DNA of 64,000 nt from VFJQ01 sp044226525 (GCA_044226525.1 JBGAGV010000014.1:136255-200254); one strand, 5' to 3'. Counted from the first letter of the stretch, positions 53,808 through 62,256 are shown. Translations and numbers: made by a program. The notes: generated from the sequence alone by a model not told the origin.

Positions 53808-55217
53808 ATGAGCGATCAAGCTGTCTGCTTCGTTGACATGCCCTTCGGGAAGAAAAAGGATCCCGTGAGCGGAATCGAAATCGACTTCAATGCGGTCTTT
53901 GAAAAGGCCATCAAGCCTGCCATCGAGGACGCAGGGCTTCGGCCGGCCCGTGGGGATCAGGAGCAGACTGGAGGGGTCATCCATCTGCCGATGTTTGCGC
54001 GCATTCTTCTGTCCGACTACATGGTGGCCGACCTGACGCTGGGGAATCCCAACGTCTTCTACGAATTGGGAATTCGACATATGGCGAAGCCGTTTACCAC
54101 CGTGCCGATTTTTGCCACGGTCAGTGCGCTGCCCTTCGACGTCAATTCGGTGCGCTCGATCCCCTATGAGTTGAAGAGTGGAACGCTCAGCGAGGTAGCG
54201 GCGGCCGGGCTCCGGGCCGCGATCTCCGAGCGTCTGCGCGCGGCGATCGCCCTGGCGGCGAAGGACAGTCCGGTTTACGACCTCATCGGCAGGTTGCCTG
54301 CCTTTCAAATTCCCGAGGAGGTTCAGCAGGAGCTGAATGAACGCATGGATAAACAAAGCGGCTTTGCCCAGCAGATCGAACACGCCAAGGGCCTGGCCAC
54401 TGAGGAAGAGAGGCGCCAGGCCCTGGTGAAAGTGCAGGACGGCTTTGGCGATATCGGCACGGCACGAAGTGGAGCCCTCATGCAGTTGATGCTGGCTTAC
54501 CGGAGTGCGAGTGCGTGGCGCGAGATGGCGGCGCTGTGTGAGAAATTTCCCCATTCCCTCCAGCAAAATCCGATTATCCAGCAACAGTGGGCGCTGGCGC
54601 TCAATCGGCGCAACGAGCCTGGCGACCGGGAGCGAGCGGAAGAGATGCTCCGCGAGATCATCGAACGGCGCGGACCGGACTCCGAAACGCTCGGCTTGTT
54701 AGGGCGGGTGGCCAAAGACCGGTATCAGGCAGAGCGCAAGCAAGCTCCCGGGCAGCCGCCGTCCTTCACCGCGGAAGGATATCTGGATGAAGCGATCGAC
54801 TCCTACACGCGCGGGTTCCAGATCGATCCACGCGACTATTATCCGGGGATCAATGCGGTCACGCTTCTCATTCATCGTGGGACCGAAGAGAGCCGCAAAA
54901 AGGCTCAGGAACTCATCCCCTTGGTGAAGTTTGCGCTCGCCCGGTTAAATCTCGCGGATTCCGGCAGTTACTGGGACATCGCGACGGCGCTTGAACTCGC
55001 CTGCTGCGAAGAGGACTGGTCTGGAGCGAACCAGCTCGCACGTCGTGCCCTCGCCCTCGTCACCAAAAAGAAGGATACCTTCATGCCCGAAACGACGTTG
55101 AATAACTTCCGGTTTCTCCAGGAAGGAATGGTGCGCAACGGGCGAAACACCCAGCCCTTCGAAGCGATCATGCAGGCTTACGAAGGAGCCATCGACAAGC
55201 TGAAAACTGCTGGATAG
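53808..55217 (+). CDS. TRAFs-binding / TPR-S domain protein with N-terminal deoxyribosyltransferase-like domain
   Basis: 469 aa from the ATG at 53808. Residues 1-~125 form a Rossmann-like domain: CFVDMPFGKKKDPVSG, a TGGVIHLPMFARILLSDYMV stretch and NPNVFYELGIRH (80-91). This pattern is seen in nucleoside 2-deoxyribosyltransferase/TIR-related effector or sensor domains. Residues ~190-465 are helical repeats resembling the TRAFs-binding domain (DUF4071/TPR-S): RSASAWREMAALCEKFPHSL, ALNRRNEPGDRERAEEMLRE, FQIDPRDYYPGINAVTLLIH. Known from Burroughs and Aravind's analyses, TPR-S is predicted to sense NAD+-derived signals in immune systems and is shared with animal ASK kinases. It converges on a SLOG-domain gene, supporting a conflict role by inference. 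Confidence 0.85.
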   Translation: MSDQAVCFVDMPFGKKKDPVSGIEIDFNAVFEKAIKPAIEDAGLRPARGDQEQTGGVIHLPMFARILLSDYMVADLTLGNPNVFYELGIRHMAKPFTTVPIFATVSALPFDVNSVRSIPYELKSGTLSEVAAAGLRAAISERLRAAIALAAKDSPVYDLIGRLPAFQIPEEVQQELNERMDKQSGFAQQIEHAKGLATEEERRQALVKVQDGFGDIGTARSGALMQLMLAYRSASAWREMAALCEKFPHSLQQNPIIQQQWALALNRRNEPGDRERAEEMLREIIERRGPDSETLGLLGRVAKDRYQAERKQAPGQPPSFTAEGYLDEAIDSYTRGFQIDPRDYYPGINAVTLLIHRGTEESRKKAQELIPLVKFALARLNLADSGSYWDIATALELACCEEDWSGANQLARRALALVTKKKDTFMPETTLNNFRFLQEGMVRNGRNTQPFEAIMQAYEGAIDKLKTAG

Positions 55218-55222
55218 GAAGT

Positions 55223-55261
55223 CTCGCCGGTGCCGGATAGCTAATACCGGCCACCGGCGAG
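55223..55261. terminator. Strong hairpin between convergent genes
   Basis: CTCGCCGGTG pairs with CACCGGCGAG over 10 bp, extended by CCGG/CCGG with one bulged base. It lies 6 bp past the TPR-S stop and 26 bp from the stop of the converging 47-aa gene. No T-tract follows on either strand, so a bidirectional terminator role is likely but not canonical. Confidence 0.55.
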
Positions 55262-55286
55262 CTTATCAAAAGGGGGGCGAGTTTGG

Positions 55287-55430
55287 TTAGAAGCCCGCGA
55301 AGTGCGCGGCTTTCGCTTTCCTTGCCGCCGCGGCTTTGCCGACTTCGAGATCGAGCGGATCGCCGGCAGAGCAGTCCGCGCTGGGTTTCGCGGCCAGCTT
55401 GTCCTTGTAGGTTTTCGTTCCGATGCTCAT
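55287..55430 (-). CDS. 47-aa small protein translationally coupled to the SLOG gene
   Basis: The ATG at 55430 overlaps the stop of the upstream SLOG gene in an ATGA arrangement. The peptide, starting MSIGTKTYKDKLAAKPSADC and ending AAARKAKAAHFAGF, is Lys/Ala-rich, soluble and has one Cys; it has no signal or membrane segment and matches no family I know. Coupling and a complete frame up to the shared hairpin argue that it is expressed. It could be a small partner or regulator of the SLOG protein. Confidence 0.6.
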   Translation of the reverse strand: MSIGTKTYKDKLAAKPSADCSAGDPLDLEVGKAAAARKAKAAHFAGF

Positions 55431-56452
55431 GGGGTGTCGGGTTTGAGGGAAGTCGGGTTGATGATGGAAAGCTTTGCACCGAGGCGACGGATCTGATCCG
55501 CAAAATGCGCCGTGCCGCCGGGACCGTCGCCCGTCGGTTTTTCGTCCCAGACCAGCACGGCATGGAGCCGGTCGGGCGGGACCTCGGCTAGCGTGTTGTG
55601 AAGGATCCAAAGGTTGCAGCGCGAAAACGAGTCCAGTTCTCGCGGCGGCGGACCCAGGCGTTCGGGCTGGAACCAGACTTCGCTCACCGCATGTTTGAGT
55701 GCGTGATAACGGGCGATCCACGTTCCGTCGCTGGCGAGCGCGACGGATTGCTTGATGAACTCACTTTCTTCAAACGCGACCAGCAGGCGCACGTGCAGAC
55801 CGCGTCGAAGGCAGGCCTCCGCGAAAAGAATATCCGCTCCACGCGCCGCGCCGCTTACTGCAAGATCTCCCAGTCCGGCCTGCCAGTCGTCGAGTTGGCG
55901 CTCGATCTGCGCGCGAACTTCCGGCTCCCGGCTCGCTGGAAACCGCGGTTCCGGGCGATCGGGTTGGTCAATCAAATGCCCGCTGCACACGAACGCACGC
56001 CGGAACCGATCGTCCCGCACACTGGCCCGGATTTCTTCCACGTCCCTGGGAGCGAGGCGGCCTCCGGAAGCCTTGAACCAACGCCACACCGGCGTCCTGC
56101 CGAAGCGCGACTCGAGCCATTGCATCACGGCCGGATATCCAGCCGGGTCCTTGTCTTCGAGGATGAGGAGAAACAGCCAGGGCCGCGCCGGTCGCGGACC
56201 CTCTTTGCTCCAACACCCCGCGCCTAAATGGTGGGTTGGCGAAATGAAATGACCATTGCTGGCCGTCTGCTCCGTCTCGCCGGATACCAGCCGGAGAATG
56301 ACCGTGCTCTCTTCCAGTGCCGCCTCGGCTGCCCCGTCGGATTCACCGCGCGCTGGAATCATCGCCTCTTCGAGCTGGCCGCGAATCTTCGGAATCCAGT
56401 CGCGTTCGTCGCGGTCGGAAATGATGAGGACGAAGGGGACGGGGGCAGGCAT
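55427..56452 (-). CDS. SLOG-domain protein with N-terminal TIR-like region
   Basis: 341 aa from the ATG at 56452 (MPAPVPFVLIISDRDERDWI). Residues 5-~120 look like a small alpha/beta domain of TIR type (FVLIISDRDERDWIPKIRGQ, then ALEESTVILRLVSGET); this is a weak call. Residues ~152-335 are clearly SLOG (LOG/DprA-like Rossmann): FVCSGHLIDQPDRPEPRFP, LAVSGAARGADILFAEACLR (199-218), LLVAFEESEFIKQSVALASD, and the C-terminal VLVWDEKPTGDGPGGTAHFA (300-317). SLOG domains bind or process nucleotide-derived ligands and are common in bacterial conflict systems. It converges with the TPR-S gene and is coupled to a 47-aa ORF. Confidence 0.8.
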   Translation of the reverse strand: MPAPVPFVLIISDRDERDWIPKIRGQLEEAMIPARGESDGAAEAALEESTVILRLVSGETEQTASNGHFISPTHHLGAGCWSKEGPRPARPWLFLLILEDKDPAGYPAVMQWLESRFGRTPVWRWFKASGGRLAPRDVEEIRASVRDDRFRRAFVCSGHLIDQPDRPEPRFPASREPEVRAQIERQLDDWQAGLGDLAVSGAARGADILFAEACLRRGLHVRLLVAFEESEFIKQSVALASDGTWIARYHALKHAVSEVWFQPERLGPPPRELDSFSRCNLWILHNTLAEVPPDRLHAVLVWDEKPTGDGPGGTAHFADQIRRLGAKLSIINPTSLKPDTP

Positions 56453-57119
56453 GGTCTTACGGCGTGCCGCAGGAGGCGTTGATGCAGCGGCTCGTTTGGC
56501 GCCTCCAGTTTGCGTTAGCACGATGTTTGAGGATCATCACTGGCGAGCTGCGGGTCCTTTTGGCCGCAGTCCGGCGTGCTTGCCCAGCGGATCAGCGCTT
56601 CCGCCAGGACCAGATAAGGTTTGAAAAGCGTGGCCTGCCTGCAAAAGTCGGGTCGCCAGTCGGTTGACAAATACGGCGTCGGGCGTGCTCCAGCTAATGA
56701 AAATCTGTGCCATGGGTCACTCGGTGGGGTAGGTCGGTTTTACAGGGTAAGCTATGGAGCGTAGGTCGCTGCGTGGAGGATAGGCAAGCGCCAAGGCAAG
56801 ACCTGCGTCCGCAACGACGGTGATGGCCCGAAGAAACTTTCGAGCAAGATCCGCCACTCGATTTTTCAGATTCCGTTTTAAAAACCCCTCGGAGCGCGAA
56901 GTCGCTTCAACAAGTTCCGATCGTGCGCCGGGTATTCGATACCGCGTGAGCTACCTGGTGGGCAGGATGTGGAGTGGCTGCGAGGCGTGAACGAGCACAG
57001 GTGGAACGAAAACCTGCCGTGCACTGCCATGCGTTTTCATAGGAGTCGCAGAAACCTGACATCAACCGAGAGCAGATCCGGAGCCCCACTCTATGTGTGG
57101 ATGGGGTGGACGCGGGTAA
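56453..57119. other. 667-bp intergenic region, no gene supported
   Basis: Upstream of the SLOG gene and downstream of the NodT gene. It has lower GC and more stops than its surroundings, with an AT-rich patch (tttttcagattccgttttaa, 56862-56881, then aaaacccctc). Short frames show no domain. The SLOG promoter should lie in the first ~150 bp. The compositional change is compatible with an island edge. I see no tRNA or attachment-site repeat. Confidence 0.5.
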
Positions 57120-58610
57120 CTATTTGCCGGGAGCACCGGTGCCTTTGAAATCGCCACCGAGGGCGAGGTGGAGGTTCACGCGTTCGCGGAGGCGGGAGGC
57201 TTGGATCTTGGTGAGTTCGATCTTGGCGGCGAGGTTTTCGCCGCCGAGGCGCAGGATGGTGAACATGTCGGCCTGGCCTTGGTCGAGTTGCTTACGGCCG
57301 AGGGCCACGGCATCGCCACTGGCGGAGACCATTTCCGAGAGCGCACTTTCACGTCGGCGCAAATAATAATCGGAAGCGAGCGCATCCTCGACGTCTTCAA
57401 ACGCGCGGAGGGCAGTGCCGACGTAACTGGCCACGGCGGCTTTCTGCTCCGCGGTGCGGATGTCCTGCTGCGCTTTGAGTTCTCCGCCGAAGAAGATCGG
57501 CTGAACGACACCGGCGGCCAGGCTCCATGTCGTGGCTTCCAGCACGCCGACCGTGTCGAGCTGGGCGGTGCCGAGCCCGGTGCTCGCGCTGAGCGAGAAG
57601 CGCGGCAATCGCGCGGTGCGGGCTTCGTTCGTGCGATGAAACGACGCGGCGAAACGGCGCTCGGCCGCGACGACATCGGGACGGCGCTCGAGAATCTGCG
57701 AAGGCAGACCCGAGGGAACGGCCCCCGGTTGTTTCGGGAAGGAGCGGCGCACATTGAATTTGCCGGCGGGGTAGCGGCTTGTCACGACTTCGATGGCGCG
57801 GATCGCCTGCGCGCGAGCCTGCTGAGCTGCGATGAGGGTGTCCTTCGCGCCAGCGGCGCGCGATTTCACCTGGGCAATTTCATAGTCGCTGGCGTGGCCT
57901 TGCTGTTTGCGCACATCGGTGAGCTTGAGGTCTTCCTCGTAGAGCTTGAGCGTCTCCTGGGCGTTGGACTCCTGCTGCGCGGCTTCGATGGTGGAGAAAT
58001 ACGCGCGGGCCACCGCGGCGGCGAGCGATTGGCGAGCAAATTCGTAGTCGGCCTCCAGTGCGGCGCTCTCGGCCTTGGCGGCGGCTTTCTTCGACCGAAC
58101 GCGGCCCCATAGGTCCAGTTCCCATGAGGCTCCGATGCCGATGCCATAAACCCAGCGCTGCGAGGAACTGTCGAGATTGCTCGTGTCCGCGGCGCCGCTG
58201 CTGAGATCGACGCCGAGCCCGCCGAGATCGGGCGGGTCGATGCCGAAGCCTTTGTTGCCGCCGATCTCGCGCCCCTGCCGCTCGCCCAGCCCTTTCATGG
58301 CGATGCGGGGATAGAGTGAGGACGCGGCGACCTTGATGGCGTGGCGCGACGCTTCCACGCGGGCGGCGGCAGCTTGGAGGTCGGGATTGCGCTCGACGGC
58401 GTCGTGCACGAGCGCGGTCAGTTCGGGATCGCCGAAGGTGCGAATCCAGTTTGGCACCACATCGCCGGAGCGATGCGGGCCGGCCCATCGCGAGGGAATC
58501 TGCGAACGCGCGGATTCAGGTGCGATATCCGCGCCAGCGGGCGGTTCCTTGATGGCGCAACCCGCGAGGATGAAGGCAGCGGCGGAGGTGAGAAGAAAGC
58601 GGAGAGTCAT
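57120..58610 (-). CDS. NodT-family outer-membrane efflux lipoprotein
   Basis: 496 aa. Lipobox ILAGC with Cys18, then the TolC/NodT layout: VPNWIRTFGDPELTALVHDA, ERNPDLQAAAARVEASRHAI, WELDLWGRVRSKKAAAKAES, LPSQILERRPDVVAAERRFA, QPIFFGGELKAQQDIRTAEQ. It forms a trimeric outer-membrane channel that docks with a membrane-fusion protein. It is the last of a five-gene minus-strand operon, 12 bp after the fusion-protein gene. No inner-membrane pump (RND, ABC or MFS) is encoded in the operon. Confidence 0.95.
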   Translation of the reverse strand: MTLRFLLTSAAAFILAGCAIKEPPAGADIAPESARSQIPSRWAGPHRSGDVVPNWIRTFGDPELTALVHDAVERNPDLQAAAARVEASRHAIKVAASSLYPRIAMKGLGERQGREIGGNKGFGIDPPDLGGLGVDLSSGAADTSNLDSSSQRWVYGIGIGASWELDLWGRVRSKKAAAKAESAALEADYEFARQSLAAAVARAYFSTIEAAQQESNAQETLKLYEEDLKLTDVRKQQGHASDYEIAQVKSRAAGAKDTLIAAQQARAQAIRAIEVVTSRYPAGKFNVRRSFPKQPGAVPSGLPSQILERRPDVVAAERRFAASFHRTNEARTARLPRFSLSASTGLGTAQLDTVGVLEATTWSLAAGVVQPIFFGGELKAQQDIRTAEQKAAVASYVGTALRAFEDVEDALASDYYLRRRESALSEMVSASGDAVALGRKQLDQGQADMFTILRLGGENLAAKIELTKIQASRLRERVNLHLALGGDFKGTGAPGK

Positions 58611-58622
58611 GCGAGAAGCGGC

Positions 58623-59807
58623 TTAGTGAAGTTTCCAGACGAACCAGTCCATCTTCGTGGAGACGCGGACGAAGACCTTGCGGATGATGTGAATGATCTT
58701 CCCATGCTCGGTGTAAATGGCCCCGGCACCGACCGCACCCGCGGCAAGGAAAAGTTCCTTGTCCCTCGGCTCGACGAGCAGGCGGACGGCAATGCGCTTG
58801 TCCAGCATGGAGCCCGGTGCCGAGGTATGCAGAGTGCCGCCCATGGGCATCTGGCCCTGCGCCGTGGACCACAGGATGGAGTCCACCTTGCACTTCACGA
58901 TCCGGTCCGGATAGGTTTTGAGAAAGATCTCCGCCTCGTTGCCCGGTTCGACGTAGCGCAGCTCGTTTTGCTCGAAATAGGCGAGCACCCACGGATCGTC
59001 CTCCTGGATGAAACTCATCACTGGCATCGTGGCGAACTGGGTCGCGCGCACGCCGGGCTGGAGGGCGAGATTCGTCACGCGTCCGTTGGCGGGCGCGAGA
59101 TGGATGCAGCCCTCGAGATCGTATTTCGCCGCGGCGACGTCCGCCTCCGCCTTGGCGATCGCGGCCTTGGCCTGGGCAACTTCATCGAGTTCGCCGGCTG
59201 CATTACGCGCGCTGAGCTTCTGTTTCACTTCCGATTCGGTGGCATCGGCGGCGAGGAGTTCGCTCTCGAGGTTGCCGAGGTCGGATTCCGCCTGTTCGAG
59301 GTCAGCCCGTTTGCCGGCGCCGCTCGAAGCAAGTTCGGTGAACTGCACGACGCGTTTCTTCGCGAGATCGATGCGCGGAGTTAGCGCCGCCTTTTTGGCG
59401 GTGGCGTTGGAAAGCTGATCCTTCAACCGGCGCTCGGTGGCTTCGGCCGTCACGAGCTTGGCGTGATTCTGCTCCAGCGCCGCCTGGGCGGCTTTGACGG
59501 TGGCTTCGAAAGGCACCGGGTCCATTTTGAAAAGCACATCGCCTTTCTTGATCGGGCGATTTGGCTCGATCGGCACCTCGGTCACCGTGCCGGTGACGCG
59601 CGGCACGACCGGCACGACGTAATTCATCGAGCGGACATCGTGCGATGATGGCGCGACGATGTTCATAAAGAGAATGAGAATCGTCAGGGCGATGATGGGG
59701 ATGGTGACGACGATGACCTGGCTGGTGATGTTCCAAGGCAGCCACTTCTTCTTGAAGAAGATGAACCAGACGATCGCCGAATAGATGAGGAGAAGGATGA
59801 TTTCCAT
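58623..59807 (-). CDS. HlyD-type membrane fusion protein (YiaV/YibH-like)
   Basis: 394 aa with an N-terminal double hydrophobic region (IILLLIYSAIVWFIFF; VIVVTIPIIALTILILFMNI), then the HlyD barrel start YVVPVVPRVTGTVTEVPIEP and biotinyl-like NRPIKKGDVLFKMDPVPFEA, a long alpha hairpin (residues ~110-230) and VTNLALQPGVRATQFATMPV. The layout matches E. coli YiaV/YibH, which are encoded with DUF3302 or similar small proteins. Its start and the DUF3302 stop overlap (TAATG). It links an inner-membrane component to NodT. Confidence 0.93.
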   Translation of the reverse strand: MEIILLLIYSAIVWFIFFKKKWLPWNITSQVIVVTIPIIALTILILFMNIVAPSSHDVRSMNYVVPVVPRVTGTVTEVPIEPNRPIKKGDVLFKMDPVPFEATVKAAQAALEQNHAKLVTAEATERRLKDQLSNATAKKAALTPRIDLAKKRVVQFTELASSGAGKRADLEQAESDLGNLESELLAADATESEVKQKLSARNAAGELDEVAQAKAAIAKAEADVAAAKYDLEGCIHLAPANGRVTNLALQPGVRATQFATMPVMSFIQEDDPWVLAYFEQNELRYVEPGNEAEIFLKTYPDRIVKCKVDSILWSTAQGQMPMGGTLHTSAPGSMLDKRIAVRLLVEPRDKELFLAAGAVGAGAIYTEHGKIIHIIRKVFVRVSTKMDWFVWKLH

Positions 59808-60241
59808 TACGCCTGCCCTCCTTTTTCTTCGGTGGAGGTTTCAGCCGGTTTGGCATCGTGCCCGATCGATTCATCGATATCGGCGCCATAGGCCATCTTG
59901 TGCAGGACCGGCTTGGTGTAGGCCCAGAGCCAGGCGATCGGCCAGAGCAGTCCGCCAAAGACCAGCGACAGCAGGCACAGGCATTGGATCGCGTGGGTCT
60001 GCGGGTGCTTTTTCTTCTCGGCGATTTTTTCGGGCAGGATGTGGACGAGCCAGAACACGACGATGCCGATGATCGGCGCGATGATGATAGCCACCCAGGA
60101 GATGGCGTTGGCGAGTGAGTCGAGCGCGTCGCCGTGGAGGAACGAGGCATGAGCGCGCGACGGTGCGGCGAGCAGCAGCGCGAGCAGCCCGGGGGCGATG
60201 GCGCGGTGAAGTCGAAGGATGGGTGGTCGTGGTGGTTTCAT
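59807..60241 (-). CDS. DUF3302 (YiaW-like) small membrane protein
   Basis: 144 aa from the ATG at 60241 (MKPPRPPILRLHRAIAPGLL), after which an N-terminal signal-like segment and two membrane helices are visible (WVAIIIAPIIGIVVFWLVHI; CLCLLSLVFGGLLWPIAWLW). ILPEKIAEKKKHPQTHAIQC is the conserved DUF3302 core. In E. coli the equivalent yiaW precedes the HlyD-like yiaV, the same order as here. Start overlaps the DUF1269 stop (ATGA). Confidence 0.9.
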   Translation of the reverse strand: MKPPRPPILRLHRAIAPGLLALLLAAPSRAHASFLHGDALDSLANAISWVAIIIAPIIGIVVFWLVHILPEKIAEKKKHPQTHAIQCLCLLSLVFGGLLWPIAWLWAYTKPVLHKMAYGADIDESIGHDAKPAETSTEEKGGQA

Positions 60242-60801
60242 GGCGAGGGTTCGGAAGTGGGGTGGGACAGCGCGCCTTCGAGCAGGCCGCGCAAAAGGGT
60301 TTCGTTCTCCGCCGTCATCGTCGATTGCAGGACGCGGCATTTCCCGGCGAAGGGGGTGAGCCTCGCGAGCAATTCTTCCGGCTTCGTCTTGCGCACGACG
60401 ACGAAGAGCGCCGACGTGCCCGGGGCAAGGGTTTCGCCAAGGGCCTTCATAAAGGCGTCATCGATTCCCACGTCGCCCAGCACCCCGCTGGCCGCGCCGG
60501 CCACGGTGCCGGCGACCGCTCCGAACAGAGGATTGAGGATCAGCATGCCCATCATGAGCCCGCCGAAAGCGCCCAGCGCCGCGCGCCCGCTGATCAAGGG
60601 AATGGACTGATGCAGCCGCACCTTGCCCTTCGAATTCCGTGTGGCGACCACCGCGTCGCCGACTTCGAGCACGCCGTCTTCCTCCAACTCGCAGAGCAGC
60701 TCACGCAGAGAAAAAGCGAGATGCTCCTCGGCGAAGGCGATCACCACGAGGCGGTCGGGTTCTCGGTGTGGGGGGAGTTGGGTGGCGTAGCGGTGGGGCA
60801 T
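60238..60801 (-). CDS. DUF1269 family membrane protein
   Basis: 187 aa. The pattern FSLRELLCELEEDGVLEVGD, VRLHQSIPLISGRAALGAFG, GGLMMGMLILNPLFGAVAGT and DDAFMKALGETLAPGTSALF is DUF1269, with one central Gly-rich hydrophobic hairpin. Proteins of this family are often co-encoded with stress or membrane-transport genes; the function is unknown. It is 6 bp after the receiver-domain gene and overlaps DUF3302 by 4 bp. Confidence 0.92.
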   Translation of the reverse strand: MPHRYATQLPPHREPDRLVVIAFAEEHLAFSLRELLCELEEDGVLEVGDAVVATRNSKGKVRLHQSIPLISGRAALGAFGGLMMGMLILNPLFGAVAGTVAGAASGVLGDVGIDDAFMKALGETLAPGTSALFVVVRKTKPEELLARLTPFAGKCRVLQSTMTAENETLLRGLLEGALSHPTSEPSP

Positions 60802-60807
60802 CTTTGG

Positions 60808-61188
60808 CTAGGCCACGTTTTTGGTGACGGCCCAGGCGATGGCGTCGAGCAGAGCCTGGTCATCCACGGGTTTGCGGAAGTAAGCCGCCGCCCCGAAGCG
60901 CTGAGCGAGTTCGCGAGTCTCGGGCGTGTCGTGCGCCGTGACGAAGATCACCGGCACATGATGCCCCGCTCGGCCGAGCAGCGCGGGCAACTCCAGCCCG
61001 CTCCTGCCGGGAAATTGCACGTCCGAGACGACGCAGGCATTTTCATCCACGATGTCCGAACGCATGAAGTCCTCGACCGATGCAAAGGTTCGCGCCCGCA
61101 TTTTTGCGGAGCGAATCAACCGCGCCAGAGCCGTGCAGATCGACGGTTCGTCGTCCACAATATAGACTTGGACAGGTGTGCGGGACAT
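60808..61188 (-). CDS. Stand-alone response-regulator receiver protein
   Basis: 126 aa, a receiver domain only. Acidic pair Asp12/Asp13 (YIVDDEPSICTALARLIRSA), phosphorylatable Asp56 (CVVSDVQFPGRSGLELPALL), Thr in VIFVTAHDTPETRE and the Lys in YFRKPVDDQALLDA. The closest style is FixJ-type receivers. First gene of the efflux operon REC-DUF1269-DUF3302-MFP-NodT. A 16-bp box lies 46 nt before its start. No histidine kinase is in the window. Confidence 0.94.
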   Translation of the reverse strand: MSRTPVQVYIVDDEPSICTALARLIRSAKMRARTFASVEDFMRSDIVDENACVVSDVQFPGRSGLELPALLGRAGHHVPVIFVTAHDTPETRELAQRFGAAAYFRKPVDDQALLDAIAWAVTKNVA

Positions 61189-61234
61189 GGGCGTGGTGCG
61201 TGCACTCTTCCCCAGGGACTCACCCCCGCCTATC

Positions 61235-61250
61235 GGACCTTGGTCCTACG
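61235..61250 (-). promoter_or_regulatory. FixJ-associated 16-bp box upstream of the receiver/efflux operon
   Basis: Minus-strand sequence CGTAGGACCAAGGTCC, an inverted repeat GGACC-AA-GGTCC at its core, 46 nt before the ATG of the receiver gene. The same box occurs at the same distance before two further genes downstream. Confidence 0.6.
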
Positions 61251-61289
61251 TTGGTGAACGAAGTTGCTTCCCCCTCGTGGCTTCCCCGA

Positions 61290-62210
61290 TCAGCGCGCAG
61301 CCTTGGCAGCGAGAGCTGCCTCTGTGGTGTGAAGCGTCGAAAGTTCGCTGAGAAGCGTATTGTAGCGCTCGAAGAGAGTCGTGAAATCGCGGCGCAGGTC
61401 AGCGGCCGCGGTCTGCAGCGCCCAGTCGAGGTCCATCGCTTCCTTGAGCGCGACGGTGTGAGTCAACGTGCCGTCAGGTCTGAGGGTGTCGAGCCGCTGC
61501 CGGCGGCGCTCGGCGATGAGGGCGTCGTTTTTCGCGAGTTCCTCGGTGAGCGTCTTTCGAGCCAGCGGATCGGCCGTCGCGGCGAGCTGGGTTTTGATGG
61601 AGCGGCTCTGGCGATCAAGACGGGCAATGCTCGCGTCGATCTGCTTCAAGATGGTGTCGCGTTGCGCGTTGGATTTGGAAGTCATGCGCCGATTCTGGTC
61701 ATACTCCTCATTGCGCTCGTATTCGGTGCCCCACCAGCCTCCGCCGGTCGTGCGGTAACGCTCGTGCTCCTCGTGGGTCGGCATGGACTTGTTCAGGTCG
61801 AGGATTTGCCGGGTGCGTTTTTCGATCTTCGCATCGAAGGCGGCGATGATTTTGCCCTTTTCGTCGGCGGTGAGATTCAGGCGGGGCTGGCGCAGCTCTT
61901 CCCGCAGGGCGGCACGTTTCTGGTCATAGTAGGAGATTGTCTTGCCGAGGCGCTTGCCGGTTTCCTCCTTCATTCGCGCTACCTTGGTGCGCGAGTCCTT
62001 TGAGTCGCTGATGCTCGTGAGGGTGGTGATGATCGTGTCGAGCCGGGACTCAATGCGCGCGTCGATCTGCCTGACCTCGTCGCGGAGCAGATCCACGCGC
62101 TGCTGGCGAATAGCGACCCACGATTTCAGTTGCTCCGCGGTGGGGGCGGTCGTCTGGGCGAAGACGGCGGGGGTGGCAGCAAGAAGGCTGAGGAGGACGT
62201 GGCTTTTCAT
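61290..62210 (-). CDS. Secreted coiled-coil protein of unknown function
   Basis: 306 aa with a signal peptide (MKSHVLLSLLAATPAVFAQT). Long charged helices predicted to form coiled coils occupy residues ~25-140 and ~175-300, separated by a Gly/Trp/Tyr-rich linker (YRTTGGGWWGTEYERNEEYD). Residues LRDEVRQIDARIESRLDTII illustrate the heptad pattern. No named family recognised. It has the 16-bp box 46 nt before its start, so it probably shares regulation with the receiver operon and the FixJ-like gene. Confidence 0.85.
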   Translation of the reverse strand: MKSHVLLSLLAATPAVFAQTTAPTAEQLKSWVAIRQQRVDLLRDEVRQIDARIESRLDTIITTLTSISDSKDSRTKVARMKEETGKRLGKTISYYDQKRAALREELRQPRLNLTADEKGKIIAAFDAKIEKRTRQILDLNKSMPTHEEHERYRTTGGGWWGTEYERNEEYDQNRRMTSKSNAQRDTILKQIDASIARLDRQSRSIKTQLAATADPLARKTLTEELAKNDALIAERRRQRLDTLRPDGTLTHTVALKEAMDLDWALQTAAADLRRDFTTLFERYNTLLSELSTLHTTEAALAAKAAR

Positions 62211-62256
62211 GGAGAAGGAAGGGGAGATTAGGCGATAGGAGGGTGGTGAAAATATG

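Noticed and set aside
56907..57089. A 60-codon gene in the 56.5-57.1 kb gap
   Set aside because: No ribosome site, no domain, and the composition looks random. The gap is best left unassigned.
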